DNA of 64,000 nucleotides from Adiantum capillus-veneris (lineage: Eukaryota > Streptophyta > Polypodiopsida > Polypodiales > Pteridaceae): the NCBI GenBank assembly GCA_014529385.2, contig CM043952.1:66665870-66729869 (forward strand), written 5' to 3'. The translations under genes were made by a program, and so were the position numbers. How positions within the stretch are numbered: position 1 is the first letter of the stretch; the number at the start of each line of letters is the position of its first letter. A model generated the notes under the pieces. It was not told the origin of the DNA, did not search any database, and saw nothing but the letters and a program-made list of their open reading frames with translations. Positions 12,417 to 24,999 of the stretch are shown here, piece after piece.

Positions 12417-15167
12417 AATTTGGCGCATGTCCTCATGTGCCGGTGAGGCAAGACATAGTGGCATGGTAGAAAGCATGTCCATGGAAGAAATGTTGAGCTA
12501 CAAAATATAAGAACAAGTAATGAGCATCAAAGGCCACCAAGAATGAATAAAACATGAAGTACAATGAACAATCATGCAAAGTGAATTTAATTTTCCTTCC
12601 AAAAGATGGGTGAATCATAGTCAAAAACTAGACAACATAAAGCAAAAAAGACACCTATACTATTGTGAAGATTAAACCGCTTGAAATTTCAGTTCTATGC
12701 ATGAAACAAAAGCAATCAATTATGACCCTAGGCTAATGCAAGTTCATAAACCTACTAGCCTAAAAACTGTGTGAACAATCTTAATAAATCATTCAAGTCT
12801 ATCATGTCTACGGGCTATAAAAAAACTCATAATCTATTAGTACATTGTGAAATCTTTTTGAAGCTCATGGAAGTTTTTTTTTGTCATTCATTGAAAAAAA
12901 AAAAACACAATCACAAGGCTACCACCCCAAGGTAGGTCTAGGTGCGTTTATCAGCTGCTTGAACCCTCAAGAAGGTGTTCCAAAAGCCTACTAGCCTACC
13001 AAGGTGACGGCTAACTCCTATCAGCCCAGGGCATCGGTTTAGGGCCTTGAACAAGCGATCCAAGGTGACTCCCCTTGCTGTCCAAGTGCCAATAAGGCGC
13101 TAGGCCTCACATAGACACAACATAACATAGAAATTTTCTTTTCACGTGCCAAGTAGTATTTTTGCTACTTTTTCTTGACACTTTGTTGCTTCATTGTTTC
13201 ATTCTTTTAGTACTTTTTTATTGTTTCCGATATGAGATGCTTATGGCAATTGGACTAAAGGACTAAGGACCTAATCGTAGCCTAGGTCATGTTAAAAAAG
13301 AATGGAGTATTAAGACTATCACTAAGAGTCTAGGATTAGCAAGAAATGATCCTACATTAACATAAGGTCAAGGCCAATTACCTATGATTAGCACACATAA
13401 AACCTACTTTTTTTATGAGTTCATTTTCACAAAGTAAAGTTTTGAAAATTTAGGATGCCTAGATTTCGAACATGAAAAAACCATAGCTTAGAAGAAAAAA
13501 TTACTTAAGCCAAGCATGAGAATGAAGAGATGAACAAAAGAGCAAAATCATGGAAGGATTACACCTATTCATGCTCTTTGTGCATCCTTGAGCAAGCATC
13601 CTTTTTGTAGAGAAGTCTCTTGATCTTTTTTATTTGCAAAAGAAGCTGATTTGAAGAAAAGTGTGAACACAAGCTCCAAAGCCTTTTATTGAAAACAAAA
13701 GCACACAAAAACATTAATGAAAACCTAAAGCTAGGGTCTTGCAAACCCAAATTTGCCAAACAAAAAAAACCCAAGGGAAAAAAAGTTCCTTTGGTTATGC
13801 ACATGATGCTCTTTGTAGCAAATGCATGCATACATAACAACCATGAGAGATAAAATGAGCTTCTACATAAGAAAATTTTGCAACTTTTACCATCTCTCAT
13901 GCCTGATTCACAAGTTGATTAATTTCTAGCTCAATGAAATATGGAACTAAAGCAAGCCAAGAGCTGAAAATAATGCAATTTTTGAATGAAATGAAGTGGC
14001 GCTCGATAGCCAAATTTTATAATTAAAAACTTTTCAAAAAGTTGGCTAACAACTAGCTCACATGAAATTTTTTGATTTTTTTTATAGAAGCAGTCTATGA
14101 GTTGAGATGACTGCAACTTGATGAAATGAAAATGAATGGCTCTCTTATGTATGTTAAAGCTCAAAAAAGTTGGGTAAATACTAGCTCAAATGAAAAAATT
14201 TAACTTTTGACCAAGCTATGAGCTAGCATGTATACAACTTTTAATCCAATCAATTGGAATGACCTAATTAGCCAAATTTTGCAACACAGTGCAATGATGA
14301 CCCCTTCTTGGATCAATGAAATCACACTCCTGCCACGCCCCTTCAAAATGAAGCTCAATTTTTAGTGCTCTTAAGCATTTGGAATTTCAACACAAGCACT
14401 AAAAGTCATGTTCAATACTATATGATCAAGGCCATTCAAGAAGCCCAATTTAGTGCTATGCAATGATTTTACATTAAAATCAAGCACTAAAATGTACAAG
14501 CAATGTCAAACCCAAACTTTAATGCACCCATTCCATCAAGCATGAATGCATCATCAATGTAGCTCTCACATGAAGCTTGTATGCTTGCCAAAAAGATTTG
14601 TTCCTGTAGTGTAATGAAAATTTCAATGCACGCGAGCATCAAACTATGCACAAGAAAAAAAATATGTGGAATGAGAGTTCATTTATGCATGAAAATTATG
14701 ACTACTCAAGCCTAGCACACACTCGATTGAAGCCCACTCCCTTGCTCTGAGGTAGCAAGTATATTGCCATAAATTGCATAAGAGAATCATTCTATTGGCC
14801 AATTTCCCTTCAAAAAAGATCAATTCACTTTTGCAATGAGAAGTTTCATATATGTACATCAAACATTAAAAACCCATGAACTATTTCATATTCCAGGGAG
14901 TTCCATTCACAGAAGTTTAATTTAGTCAACAACAAGTGCACAAAACCAATGTCCCATGCTCTTAATTATCAAAAGTTCATACAAATCGAGAAAATATCCT
15001 CTTCATTGGCAGCGAGATTGGCCATTCTATTCATTAATTTTATTTTATTTTTCAATTTCACTGGCCGATCGAAAAGGAGGAGGGTGATCTCGTGGGAACG
15101 CGTGCTTAGAATTGTTTACTTTTATTTTTTAACTTTTTTTGAAAGATGGCGAAGGCTGTCGCTGCCC

Positions 15168-15216
<49 letters not shown>

Positions 15217-17816
15217 TTTGGGAGTAGGGTGCGAGTGTGTGTGTGTTTGGACAGAGCCGTCGTGGGCAGCCAAGGCGGGGTGGGCCACGAGCGTGTGTGT
15301 GAGTAAAGCCAAGGCAAGTGGTCCTGCTGCAGAATCCGAAGGGCGATTCCTCCTGGGTTGGCGGAGTGGGTTTTGTGGGCTTTGAAGGCCTCAAAAGGCA
15401 GCCAATTGTGACTTTGGATTCACATGCAAAATCTTCACAGGTTAGCATACTGCAAGCGGTATCGCAAAGGGGCCCAGCATTTTATGTGTGTGGTGATTTT
15501 TGAGTAAATCCAAAGTGGGTCGAGCCAACAAAGCCGTAAGTTGTGTGCAAGACAGAGAGAGAGAGTAGGGAGCAGGGCGACAACTGCTTCTTTTTTTTAT
15601 AATTGTTTTTTAAGAGGAGATTACCACAGGGCATGAAAAAATGGTAGTTGACTCATACAAGAGGAAATTCCTCGACAATTTTTCATGCTCGATCATCCAA
15701 GTAAACCAATCTGCTACTCAAAACAATCAAGAGAAGATTATAATTTTTTTGCCGCATACAAGTTTTAGCAAACCGCATCTCCATGCATTGCATCTTCTAG
15801 ATCAATTTATGGTTCACAAGTGCACAAACATCATGCGGTATGGCTTACACACTCAAAAGTACTGTGCATATTCACTTAATTTTCTCATCTGTCTTCTTTC
15901 AATTGATCATGATTATGCTTAGCAATCAGAAATGCATGCATGCACAAGAACCTTATTTTCCCTTCACAATCAATTCAATTTGACATTCAATTGAGTTTTG
16001 ATCACACATATGTAACCCGATCTTCCCTTGCACCCACATTATTGATTGAAATCATAAGTCGATTTGAAAGCGAAACTTTTCTAATCAATTAATGCGCATT
16101 GATATGAATCCCTTCCATCCTCATTGATTCCAATGAAAGACACCCAATTGCATAGCAACCGAGTCATCCACACAAGTTTCCAAATGATGCAAGCTCAATT
16201 TTCTATTTATTTTTTGTATTCCAACAGTGATTTTGGACTAAGCATTGCACACACAATGTAGTGCTAGACTTCACCTCAAATGCGAATGCATATCCCATTT
16301 TCAATCATTGCAATTTGGTTTCTCATATCCCATGTCAATAAATCATCCAAATCCAATTGGATTTATCATTTGGTTTGTACGGTTACACAATTTTGATTAT
16401 GGCACTTGAAAATGCACAATGTAATGAATTTTTTGCCATAATTACCAATTAAATTGACACAGTGATTACAAAGGTAATGCACATAAATCATCTTCAATTG
16501 AGTACCAATTGAATCATACAAAGTCAATCAATCTCCTATACTCCGATATTTCAGGCCAAATTAATCATAATTGATTAAAAATTGTAATTTATTCATTCAA
16601 GCACCGGATTGTACATGCCATTGAGTAGGCACACACACCCAAATTTAGGCCAAAAATCTATGCAAAAATTACATCAATTCCACACCGGAATGCACAAATT
16701 GCAAACTAAATCAAGCATAAATGAATGCATGCATGCTCAATTTCTAAAAATTTACACTATTTTTGCCCAATCAAGCAATGCACACACTCAATAATTAAGC
16801 ACAAATGATCAAATTTTTCGTAGTTGGAAATGAATTTAGGCTTATACCTAATGATTGCACACACTATTTATGAACATTTCACAATCAAAACCATTTAGGT
16901 GTCCCAATTGACCATCAATCATTGAAAATCAAGTGGTCATGGATGGGCACACACTCAAATTTTGCCCAATTTTTTGGCAATTAGGCTTATCCAATGATTG
17001 AATTTGCCTAACATACACATCATTTACATGATTGCATATATGTATCATCAATTCCATCAATTTTTATGTATGCACATATTTGAGATTAGGTGCACACACA
17101 CTTGAAATTTTTGATAGTTTTTTCCCTCTTTGGTGTATGCGCACACACAATGATTTTTATGCACGCACATGAATTCTTGATGAGAATTAAGCATTATTTG
17201 GATACACACAAAGTTCATTAGTCACAATTTGACTATCAATTTCATTCCAAGTGCATCAAATTAGGTGCAAAGTGTAGGTCAATTTGTGTTACACACCTAA
17301 TTTTAGCAAATGATTAACAAATGGAATCACATTGATCAATCAAAATTGACATAACAAGTGAGTGCACTTACATCGTAATTACACTCCAATCTATTCCTTT
17401 GCTCCATGCGAAGTCGCATCATTGCACACACAAGTGTGTGCACCATCAAATTGGCTCCAAAATTGACCATCTGTAGGTCAAAAAATCATACACTCAAATC
17501 ATCAAATTAGGCATAAATTGGTACAATTAACTTGATTAGAGTGATGACTCCACCTCTTGCAAGGGGATTTCACATACTTTACACTTCAAATTTTAGTGGT
17601 TAGGTTAGCAAGGCTAGTCAAAATTAGTAGAAATTAGCATGAAATTAGTACAATTAGCATGGAAAGAAGCGAAGTTAGTAAGGGTTAGCATGAAATTAGT
17701 GAAATTGGGGGTGGAATTGGGGATTTGGGGGCTACACACACTCAAAAACCAACAAAATTAGTACTGAAATTACTCTATTCTACACATCCTAAACTCAGTA
17801 GCTTAGGTTATCAATC
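12417..17816 (-). other. Non-coding interior of the LARD element
   Basis: 5.4 kb with no supportable gene. It contains poly-A/T runs, one (GA)n array (15173-15214) and a long tract (about 15900-17600). That tract is dominated by AATTTG/CAATT words and scattered ACACACA, and resembles the leader at 31700-33216. Open frames at 13565-13900, 14949-15227 and 15641-15922 show no family motif. Confidence 0.7.
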
Positions 17817-17834
17817 CCCAGCAGCGACACCAAA
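17817..17834 (-). other. Primer-binding site of the LARD element
   Basis: The minus strand reads TTTGGTGTCGCTGCTGGG. This is close to the TGGCGCCGTTGCCGGGG-type site of plant Ty3 elements, usually attributed to tRNA-Asp. It lies eight bases from the LTR. Confidence 0.72.
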
Positions 17835-17842
17835 TTAAGGGA

Positions 17843-18671
17843 TGCATTGTAGCACAACCTAATCACAACCCACAAAATTGTCAAATCGTGGATCGGTAAC
17901 CCGGCTAGGGCATGGAAGCACGAGCCTAAGATGTATAGACATAGAGGATTCAAGGGATCCTTCTACTCATCATAGAGAGAAGTCATGAAAAGGTATCCTT
18001 CTAATCAACAACACATTCCTACTTACTAATCACTTGCACATAATCACGTGGTTGAAATTAACCTCTCACATCAATCACTCTATTCACAACTCTTAATCAC
18101 AAAACTATACAAGCATGCAATTAACATACCTACTCCGCATTAGTGTGTCCATTCTGGCACAACCCCTGAATGCGACTACGTATGCACACACACTAACCGC
18201 ACACCTTGTAGAGAGAGACGAAGACAAGGAAGGCATAGTCCTCACACACCATGGCCAATGGTGTGGATAGAATAGATTAACTCAAAAACGGGATTAGAGA
18301 TCTACCATCACACTAATACAATCTCACTCCACATAATCAAACAAAGAAGACTAATACGAAAGAAAGTGTAATTGATTATTAGAAATCAAGAACTACATGG
18401 GCATGGAAATCCCATGAGCCTCATGACCATCCACTCTACAAAGAGAAGAACTCACCCAAGAATGACTACTCATTAAGCATAGGGCTCTTTTATAGCTTTG
18501 GGCCTCAAACCCTTCAACTGTGGGATAAAGTTGAGCTCCCTAGCTTAGACTCATACAACTTTGGAGCTCCTATCTGAGCCAGAGGCCCTATAAAATGAAA
18601 AGGAAATATTGTACACTATAGCACATCTACAGCTTGTTGCATAATGGGTGTAGCCTATGTTAGCCGCTCCT

Positions 18672-18672
<1 letters not shown>
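17843..18672 (-). repeat. 5' LTR of the LARD element
   Basis: Partner of 11571-12403. Its outer end (CGCTCCTA) runs straight into a (TC)n array at 18675. Confidence 0.85.

Positions 18673-18674
<2 letters not shown>

Positions 18675-18727
<53 letters not shown>
18675..18727. repeat. (TC)n array
   Basis: About 50 bp of TC, followed at 18739-18762 by a TG-rich stretch. Confidence 0.96.
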
Positions 18728-18729
<2 letters not shown>

Positions 18730-18784
18730 TTGCTTATTGTGTGTGTGTGTGTGTGAGTGTGTGTGCATGCTAATAAGGAGAGGA

Positions 18785-18949
18785 AAAGTATAACCTTTCT
18801 ATCACCCAAGTGTGGTAGATTGGTTATGCCATTTCCATCTTAAATAGAAGGTCTTGAGTTCAACTCGTAGGATAGATCTTTTAGGTCTTTTGGGATAGTT
18901 TCCTACGATGTTAAAATTCTCTTCTTCTTCTCTCTCTCTCTCTCTCTCA
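18785..18949 (+). mobile_element. Candidate tRNA-derived SINE with TC tail
   Basis: TGTGGTAGATTGG (18811-18823) resembles a Pol III A box. GAGTTCAACTC (18856-18866) resembles a B box (consensus GGTTCGANTCC). Their spacing is tRNA-like. The sequence then runs about 70 bp to GATGTTAAAATTC and a TTC/TC-rich tail (18918-18949). No cloverleaf was verified. Confidence 0.45.
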
Positions 18950-18953
18950 CATG

Positions 18954-18997
18954 CACACACACACACACACACACAAAACCCACAGTGTTAAAATCGG

Positions 18998-19042
<45 letters not shown>
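18954..19042. repeat. (CA)n, short GTTAAAA segment and (TC)n
   Basis: CA at 18954-18975, then CAGTGTTAAAATCGGGGA, then TC to 19042. The GTTAA-before-TC junction repeats that of the candidate SINE at 18785. Confidence 0.85.
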
Positions 19043-19045
<3 letters not shown>

Positions 19046-19320
19046 AGTTCCAATTATAGCTTACCCGTTTGAGAAAGGTTAGTTCTAGCCTTGGCAGACT
19101 CACTTGTGAGTCATACCCATGGTAACCAAAATTTCAAAATATCAATAGTCATTCGACATTCAAACTCCACAACTAACTATCCTGATATATATATAAAATC
19201 TGAATGCTTGATGAAAGGAAAATCCACTTATACCTTCTGTGTGGTGTCTTGGAAAGCTTTGCACATGCTCAGATGGAATGCTTGTGTGCGGTGTGTCGGA
19301 AAGCTCTGCAGGTGCTGCAT
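19043..19320. other. Spacer without recognisable gene
   Basis: An open plus-strand frame through this stretch exists only in combination with the following GA array. No motif is seen. Confidence 0.4.
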
Positions 19321-21180
<1,860 letters not shown>

Positions 21181-21620
21181 ATGGGCGGCCTTTAATTTGT
21201 TTAAGTGGGCGGGCGGCCTTTGGCTTTGTAAGGGCACCATTTTAGGCATTCACATCAGCCAGACCTTGCCAAGCTTCTCCATTGGGCGGCCATAATCACT
21301 ATAAGGGCACAACATTTGGCATAAATGGCGACCAATGCAATGCCAAGCAGTATATCTATTGGGCGGCCATAGCCCCCTTGTTAGCTTTTAGCGGGCGGCT
21401 TTAGGCCCTTGTAGGGCACCACATTTGTCATGCATATCGGCACTGCCTTGTTGGTTATATCCCGCAGTCAATGCATACCTAGAGGTCACATTCGAACATG
21501 AAGCTCTTCAAGCACTTTTTATACTTAATGAGACGTACATCACATTTGACGTACATGTAGCTGCTATCAATGCACTGCAGGAGATAATATTTTGGACAAG
21601 ATTCTCCTCGAGTCACTTAC
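21181..21620 (-). pseudogene. Second set of PPR-derived fragments
   Basis: Three diverged copies of a block reading AGGGCACxAxATTTGxCAT on the plus strand occur near 21230, 21303 and 21413. On the minus strand they give ALVAIYAKCCAL and related PPR helix fragments. 21425-21560 gives NVMYVSLSIKSA- and ALTAGYNQQG-like pieces. All frames are broken. Interleaved GGGCGGCC words accompany each copy. Confidence 0.55.
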
Positions 21621-22700
21621 TTTGCTGCACTCCAAATCCCGAGTGAGAGCCAAAATCTCCCAGATGGCACTCTGTACGAGCCGATCGGAGTGGTACGGAA
21701 CCGGCCCCCGGTGAATCTTTATCGGCCAATATCCAAGCAACCGGAACTCCAATCACCAATCTGAAAAGACTGACGCGCTCCAGAAGTAGAGCACTTCAGG
21801 CCCATGCATTCATTTCATTTCTGACACCTCAGCTGCAGTTTCCCAATCCGGTACGGATCTGCAATCGACTCAAATTTCAATATGCCATAACTTCTTCACC
21901 GTAGCTCCAATCGACGAGCCATAAAGACAGGCCAGTAGAGCACTTCAAGCACTGCAATTTTAGATCATAATATCCCATCTGTGCTCACTTCAAGCATACT
22001 CATTTTTGGCATCATTGAGGCATCTGTTGGCCCTTTTAAGCCGCATCTCGCATACATTAATCATTAAACTTGGCCTGTTATCAAGCCCTGATCACTACTT
22101 AGTAAATGTGTAGACTTCAAAGAAGCTTAGCTTGCATTTCTCTGCTCTTTTTCTCATCATGGCAGCGGAGCTACATGATAGCGCTGCCCGTGCACGACTT
22201 CTTGCAGTAGATATATTGCAATTTGAGGATGCTACATCTATAGAGAGAGAATCTTGTAGCTTGTGAGAATATTTTGCATTGGCGGTACCAAGATTCTGGT
22301 GTAGCACACTTTGACAATTCCAACTCTCAAGGTAGTGCAGGGATCTGCATCGTTGGGGTTAGCTGCATTGAAGCAGAACTTGACAGTTCCATAGCCTGAG
22401 CAAGCTTCGACAAACAATGCACTGCACAAATCCTCGTCCTGACTGTGCATGAAGGTACAGCTGCCATCAATAAGCTCGCTAAAATAGACAGATCGCTACT
22501 ACATGACTCATGACTATCTCAAAACACTTTTAAAAAACATGCAAATGAAATTATGGAGTATGCGCACCCACCCTGCAACCATGCTCGAAAAACGTTCAAA
22601 CAAGTGCAGGTACTCAGCGAGTGTGAGGATGTCGACGTGGAGGACCTCTACGTATATGCATTTGTGGGAAATTTTGTAACGTCTTTGCATGTGTTTATGT
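21621..22700. other. Unassigned region with short open frames
   Basis: The minus-strand frame at 22238-22450 (70 codons, with ALFVEACSGYGTVKFCFN and VGIVKVCYTRI) reads like a genuine protein fragment, but I do not recognise it. The neighbouring frame at 22095-22307 is less convincing. No repeat boundary is seen. Confidence 0.3.
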
Positions 22701-22754
22701 CGCTATGGGGAGCTCTTTGAAGGTGGAAAATGCCTCAGCTGTTCACCTGTCAAG

Positions 22755-22921
<167 letters not shown>

Positions 22922-22959
22922 AATATCTCGCGCTGCCGAGCCCACAGACACACACACAC

Positions 22960-23053
22960 ATGGTCACACAAGACTCACAACTTAAAGCAAGCCTCGTGCG
23001 AACTAAAGAAGGTAGGGAGTTTGAGTCCTCTCACCAAGTGATTGGACGTTAAG

Positions 23054-23126
<73 letters not shown>
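22960..23126 (+). mobile_element. Second candidate SINE-like head with (TC)n tail
   Basis: GAGTTTGAGTCCTC (about 23018-23031) resembles a Pol III B box. About 20 bases later ACGTTAAGGGTC leads into (TC)n (23056-23126). The A-box side is weak. The GTTAA-before-TC junction matches the one at 18905-18949. Confidence 0.35.
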
Positions 23127-23128
<2 letters not shown>

Positions 23129-24400
23129 TCCGACTGTCCTGCACTTTTTTCTTTTTCTTGTTCTGACCTCTCTGAAACTATCTTACCATCCTTGGGCAAA
23201 CTAAGGTCTTGGTCTTTTCCTTCCTGTGTCTCGTGTTGTCCCTCTCCTTGCAAGAGACTTTTCTCCTCTTTACTTTTTCCACATTCGTTAGATGATTCTA
23301 AATCATGGACGCGTTGTTTCTTTGATTCTTCTTGTTGCCACTGCTCCATCTTTCGTTTGAGCTCATTGTGAATTCTTTACCGCATGGCACTGGCAATTTC
23401 TTGTTTCTCTTTAGCTTCCTTCCTCTTTTGTTGCTTGATCCTTTCCAAGGCCTCTATCTGCCTGCGTATCAGTGGAACATCCTCGACTTCATCATCTTCT
23501 TTCTCCTCATCCGCTTTCGTCTCTTGGGTTTGCTAGTGATCTTTCTTTTGTTGGTGGAGCTTTTCCCTAAATGCATGTGCCTCTTCCATTGTCCTCCGGG
23601 CATGACTGATGGGGATAATCGAGTGTATCCCAGGGTGTAAGGGGTATCCTTCTCTTCTTTCGAAGATTGGTACTCAAAAGGAGTATCTCATGGGTTTGAT
23701 CCCTCCTCCTGGCTACTCCGAGCGTCCGACTCTGTTTTCTCACTGTGCGAATCCCTTAAAGGTGCACTTTGCCTTGTTTGTTTGACTCTAGGATTCGGTC
23801 TTGTAGAAGGTCTTGCCACTCGTCTCACAGCTCTTTTGGACCTGTGGATTAGGACTATATGTGCTTGGGCAGGTGGTAGATCATCAATCTTGCTCAATGC
23901 TTGATGCTATTCGTGTGAGTATGGGTCCTCCGTTCATGTAAGCTTTACTTCTTTGACCGCCCTTTAAATTTGCTTCCACAATTGTGTCAAGAAGGTAGTT
24001 GCCAAAGTCGCAACTGACCACCCTGCCTTCATCCAAACCCATTGCCATCACCACTGCCATATGCAACAAAGGTTCAGTATATCTGGGTGGATTCTGTACA
24101 TTGAAATGCTGAAATATAAGACGCAACGGCAATTCCGTTTTTGAGTAGATCAGGTCCTGATATGGCCTTATCATTGTCGATTGCCTTCATTTTCTGCAAG
24201 AGGTTGTGCATCCCTTGTGGAAGATGGAGGGCTTCATTTATGATTTCAGCTGTAATTTTTACCTTAATGACTGCCCCGTCCTTGTCTGTCAGAGTTGCTT
24301 CCCCATTGTACTGAATTGTCCTTATGAGCTCGTGAGCCCGTCTGAAATCCGTTCCCCAAGGAGGCAGTCTTAAGAAATTGTCGAGCTATAAACACCTAAC
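22975..24400 (-). pseudogene. Decayed plant transposon-associated protein (PF20167-like, tentative)
   Basis: From about 24390 downward the minus strand reads LPPWGTDFRRAHELIR, ITAEIINEALHLPQG, then RLIFQHFNVQNPPRYTEP. HMAVVMAMGLDEGRV, SCDFGNYLLDTIVEANLKGG and GGPILTRIA follow. The pattern of an 'it.e.i..alglp.G' helix followed by 'al.m.ai..G..vdfg..l...i' resembles the plant transposon-encoded domain found near retroelement gag genes. A charged, Lys/Glu/Arg-rich C-terminal region follows, ending in a (GA)n-coded Arg-Glu tract. Stops and frameshifts occur near 24170, 23890 and 23640. The family name is an inference from pattern only. Confidence 0.42.
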
Positions 24401-24547
24401 CCCTGCTTGCACTTCTGTATTCTGGTATCTTCAATGTGCATCTGTACGTCTTCGATCTTTAGCAGCTTCTGTTGATCTTCAATGTGCATCTGTATGTCTT
24501 CGATCTTTAACAACAACTTCTGTTAACTGACGTTGACTCAGTTAACA
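24401..24547 (-). repeat. Truncated 3' LTR of element 2
   Basis: Matches 34075-34207. It has the same two copies of a roughly 50 bp unit (CTTCAATGTGCATC ... TTTAGCAGCTTCTGTT) and the same terminal CTGACGTTGACTCAGTTAACA-like end. The remaining 800 bp or so of the LTR is missing. Confidence 0.78.
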
Positions 24548-24559
24548 TTTCCCCCTTCC
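24548..24559 (-). other. Polypurine tract of element 2
   Basis: The minus strand reads GGAAGGGGGAAA directly before TGTTAACTGAG, the LTR start. Confidence 0.72.
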
Positions 24560-24999
24560 GATTTTAGTGCCCGTCCTCGGGTCCGTACTCAGGCACTGTT
24601 GAAAATGTCCGTGGAAGGTCTAATATGTGGATGACGAAAGGAAGAAAACCCAGTGGGAAAAAAGTGCCTTTGGGATAAGCGCATTATTCGAGTACTTATT
24701 AACATGGAAAATATTAATAAAGTACTGAAGGGATTATTTGCTGATAGATATGGAATTAAAAAGGCAGCAAATATGAAAGGGTAGCATGATGGAACATTGG
24801 TTTTCCTGTTGTAGTCCACTCAAGGTGCATAGGTGGAAGAAAAAAATATTGTCTAATGCATATGTCCAATGATGGGACATCCTATTTATGCATACACAAA
24901 AATGCATGGGTAACAATATGCTGTGCAAGAAAAAATTTAAGGGGTTCTTAAGAAAGATGGTGTAGCTATAAAAGCATATAACATGGCTTTGCAAGTTGG

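Larger units (their letters stand above)
11571..18672 (-). mobile_element. Coding-free LTR retrotransposon (LARD type)
   Basis: Two direct LTRs (11571-12403 and about 17843-18672) bound a 5.4 kb interior. That interior has a purine tract at the low end and an Asp-like primer site at the high end. This defines a minus-strand element of about 7.1 kb. No gag or pol motif could be found in the interior on either strand. By structure it is a large retrotransposon derivative that would depend on another element for enzymes. The LTR shares CCCGGCTAGGGCATGGAA-like sequence with the LTR at 33236, so the autonomous partner may be a relative of that family. Confidence 0.82.

Noticed and set aside
18785-18949. 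A genuine tRNA gene
   Set aside because: A- and B-box-like words are present, but no acceptor stem or anticodon arm could be paired. SINE-like is the better reading.
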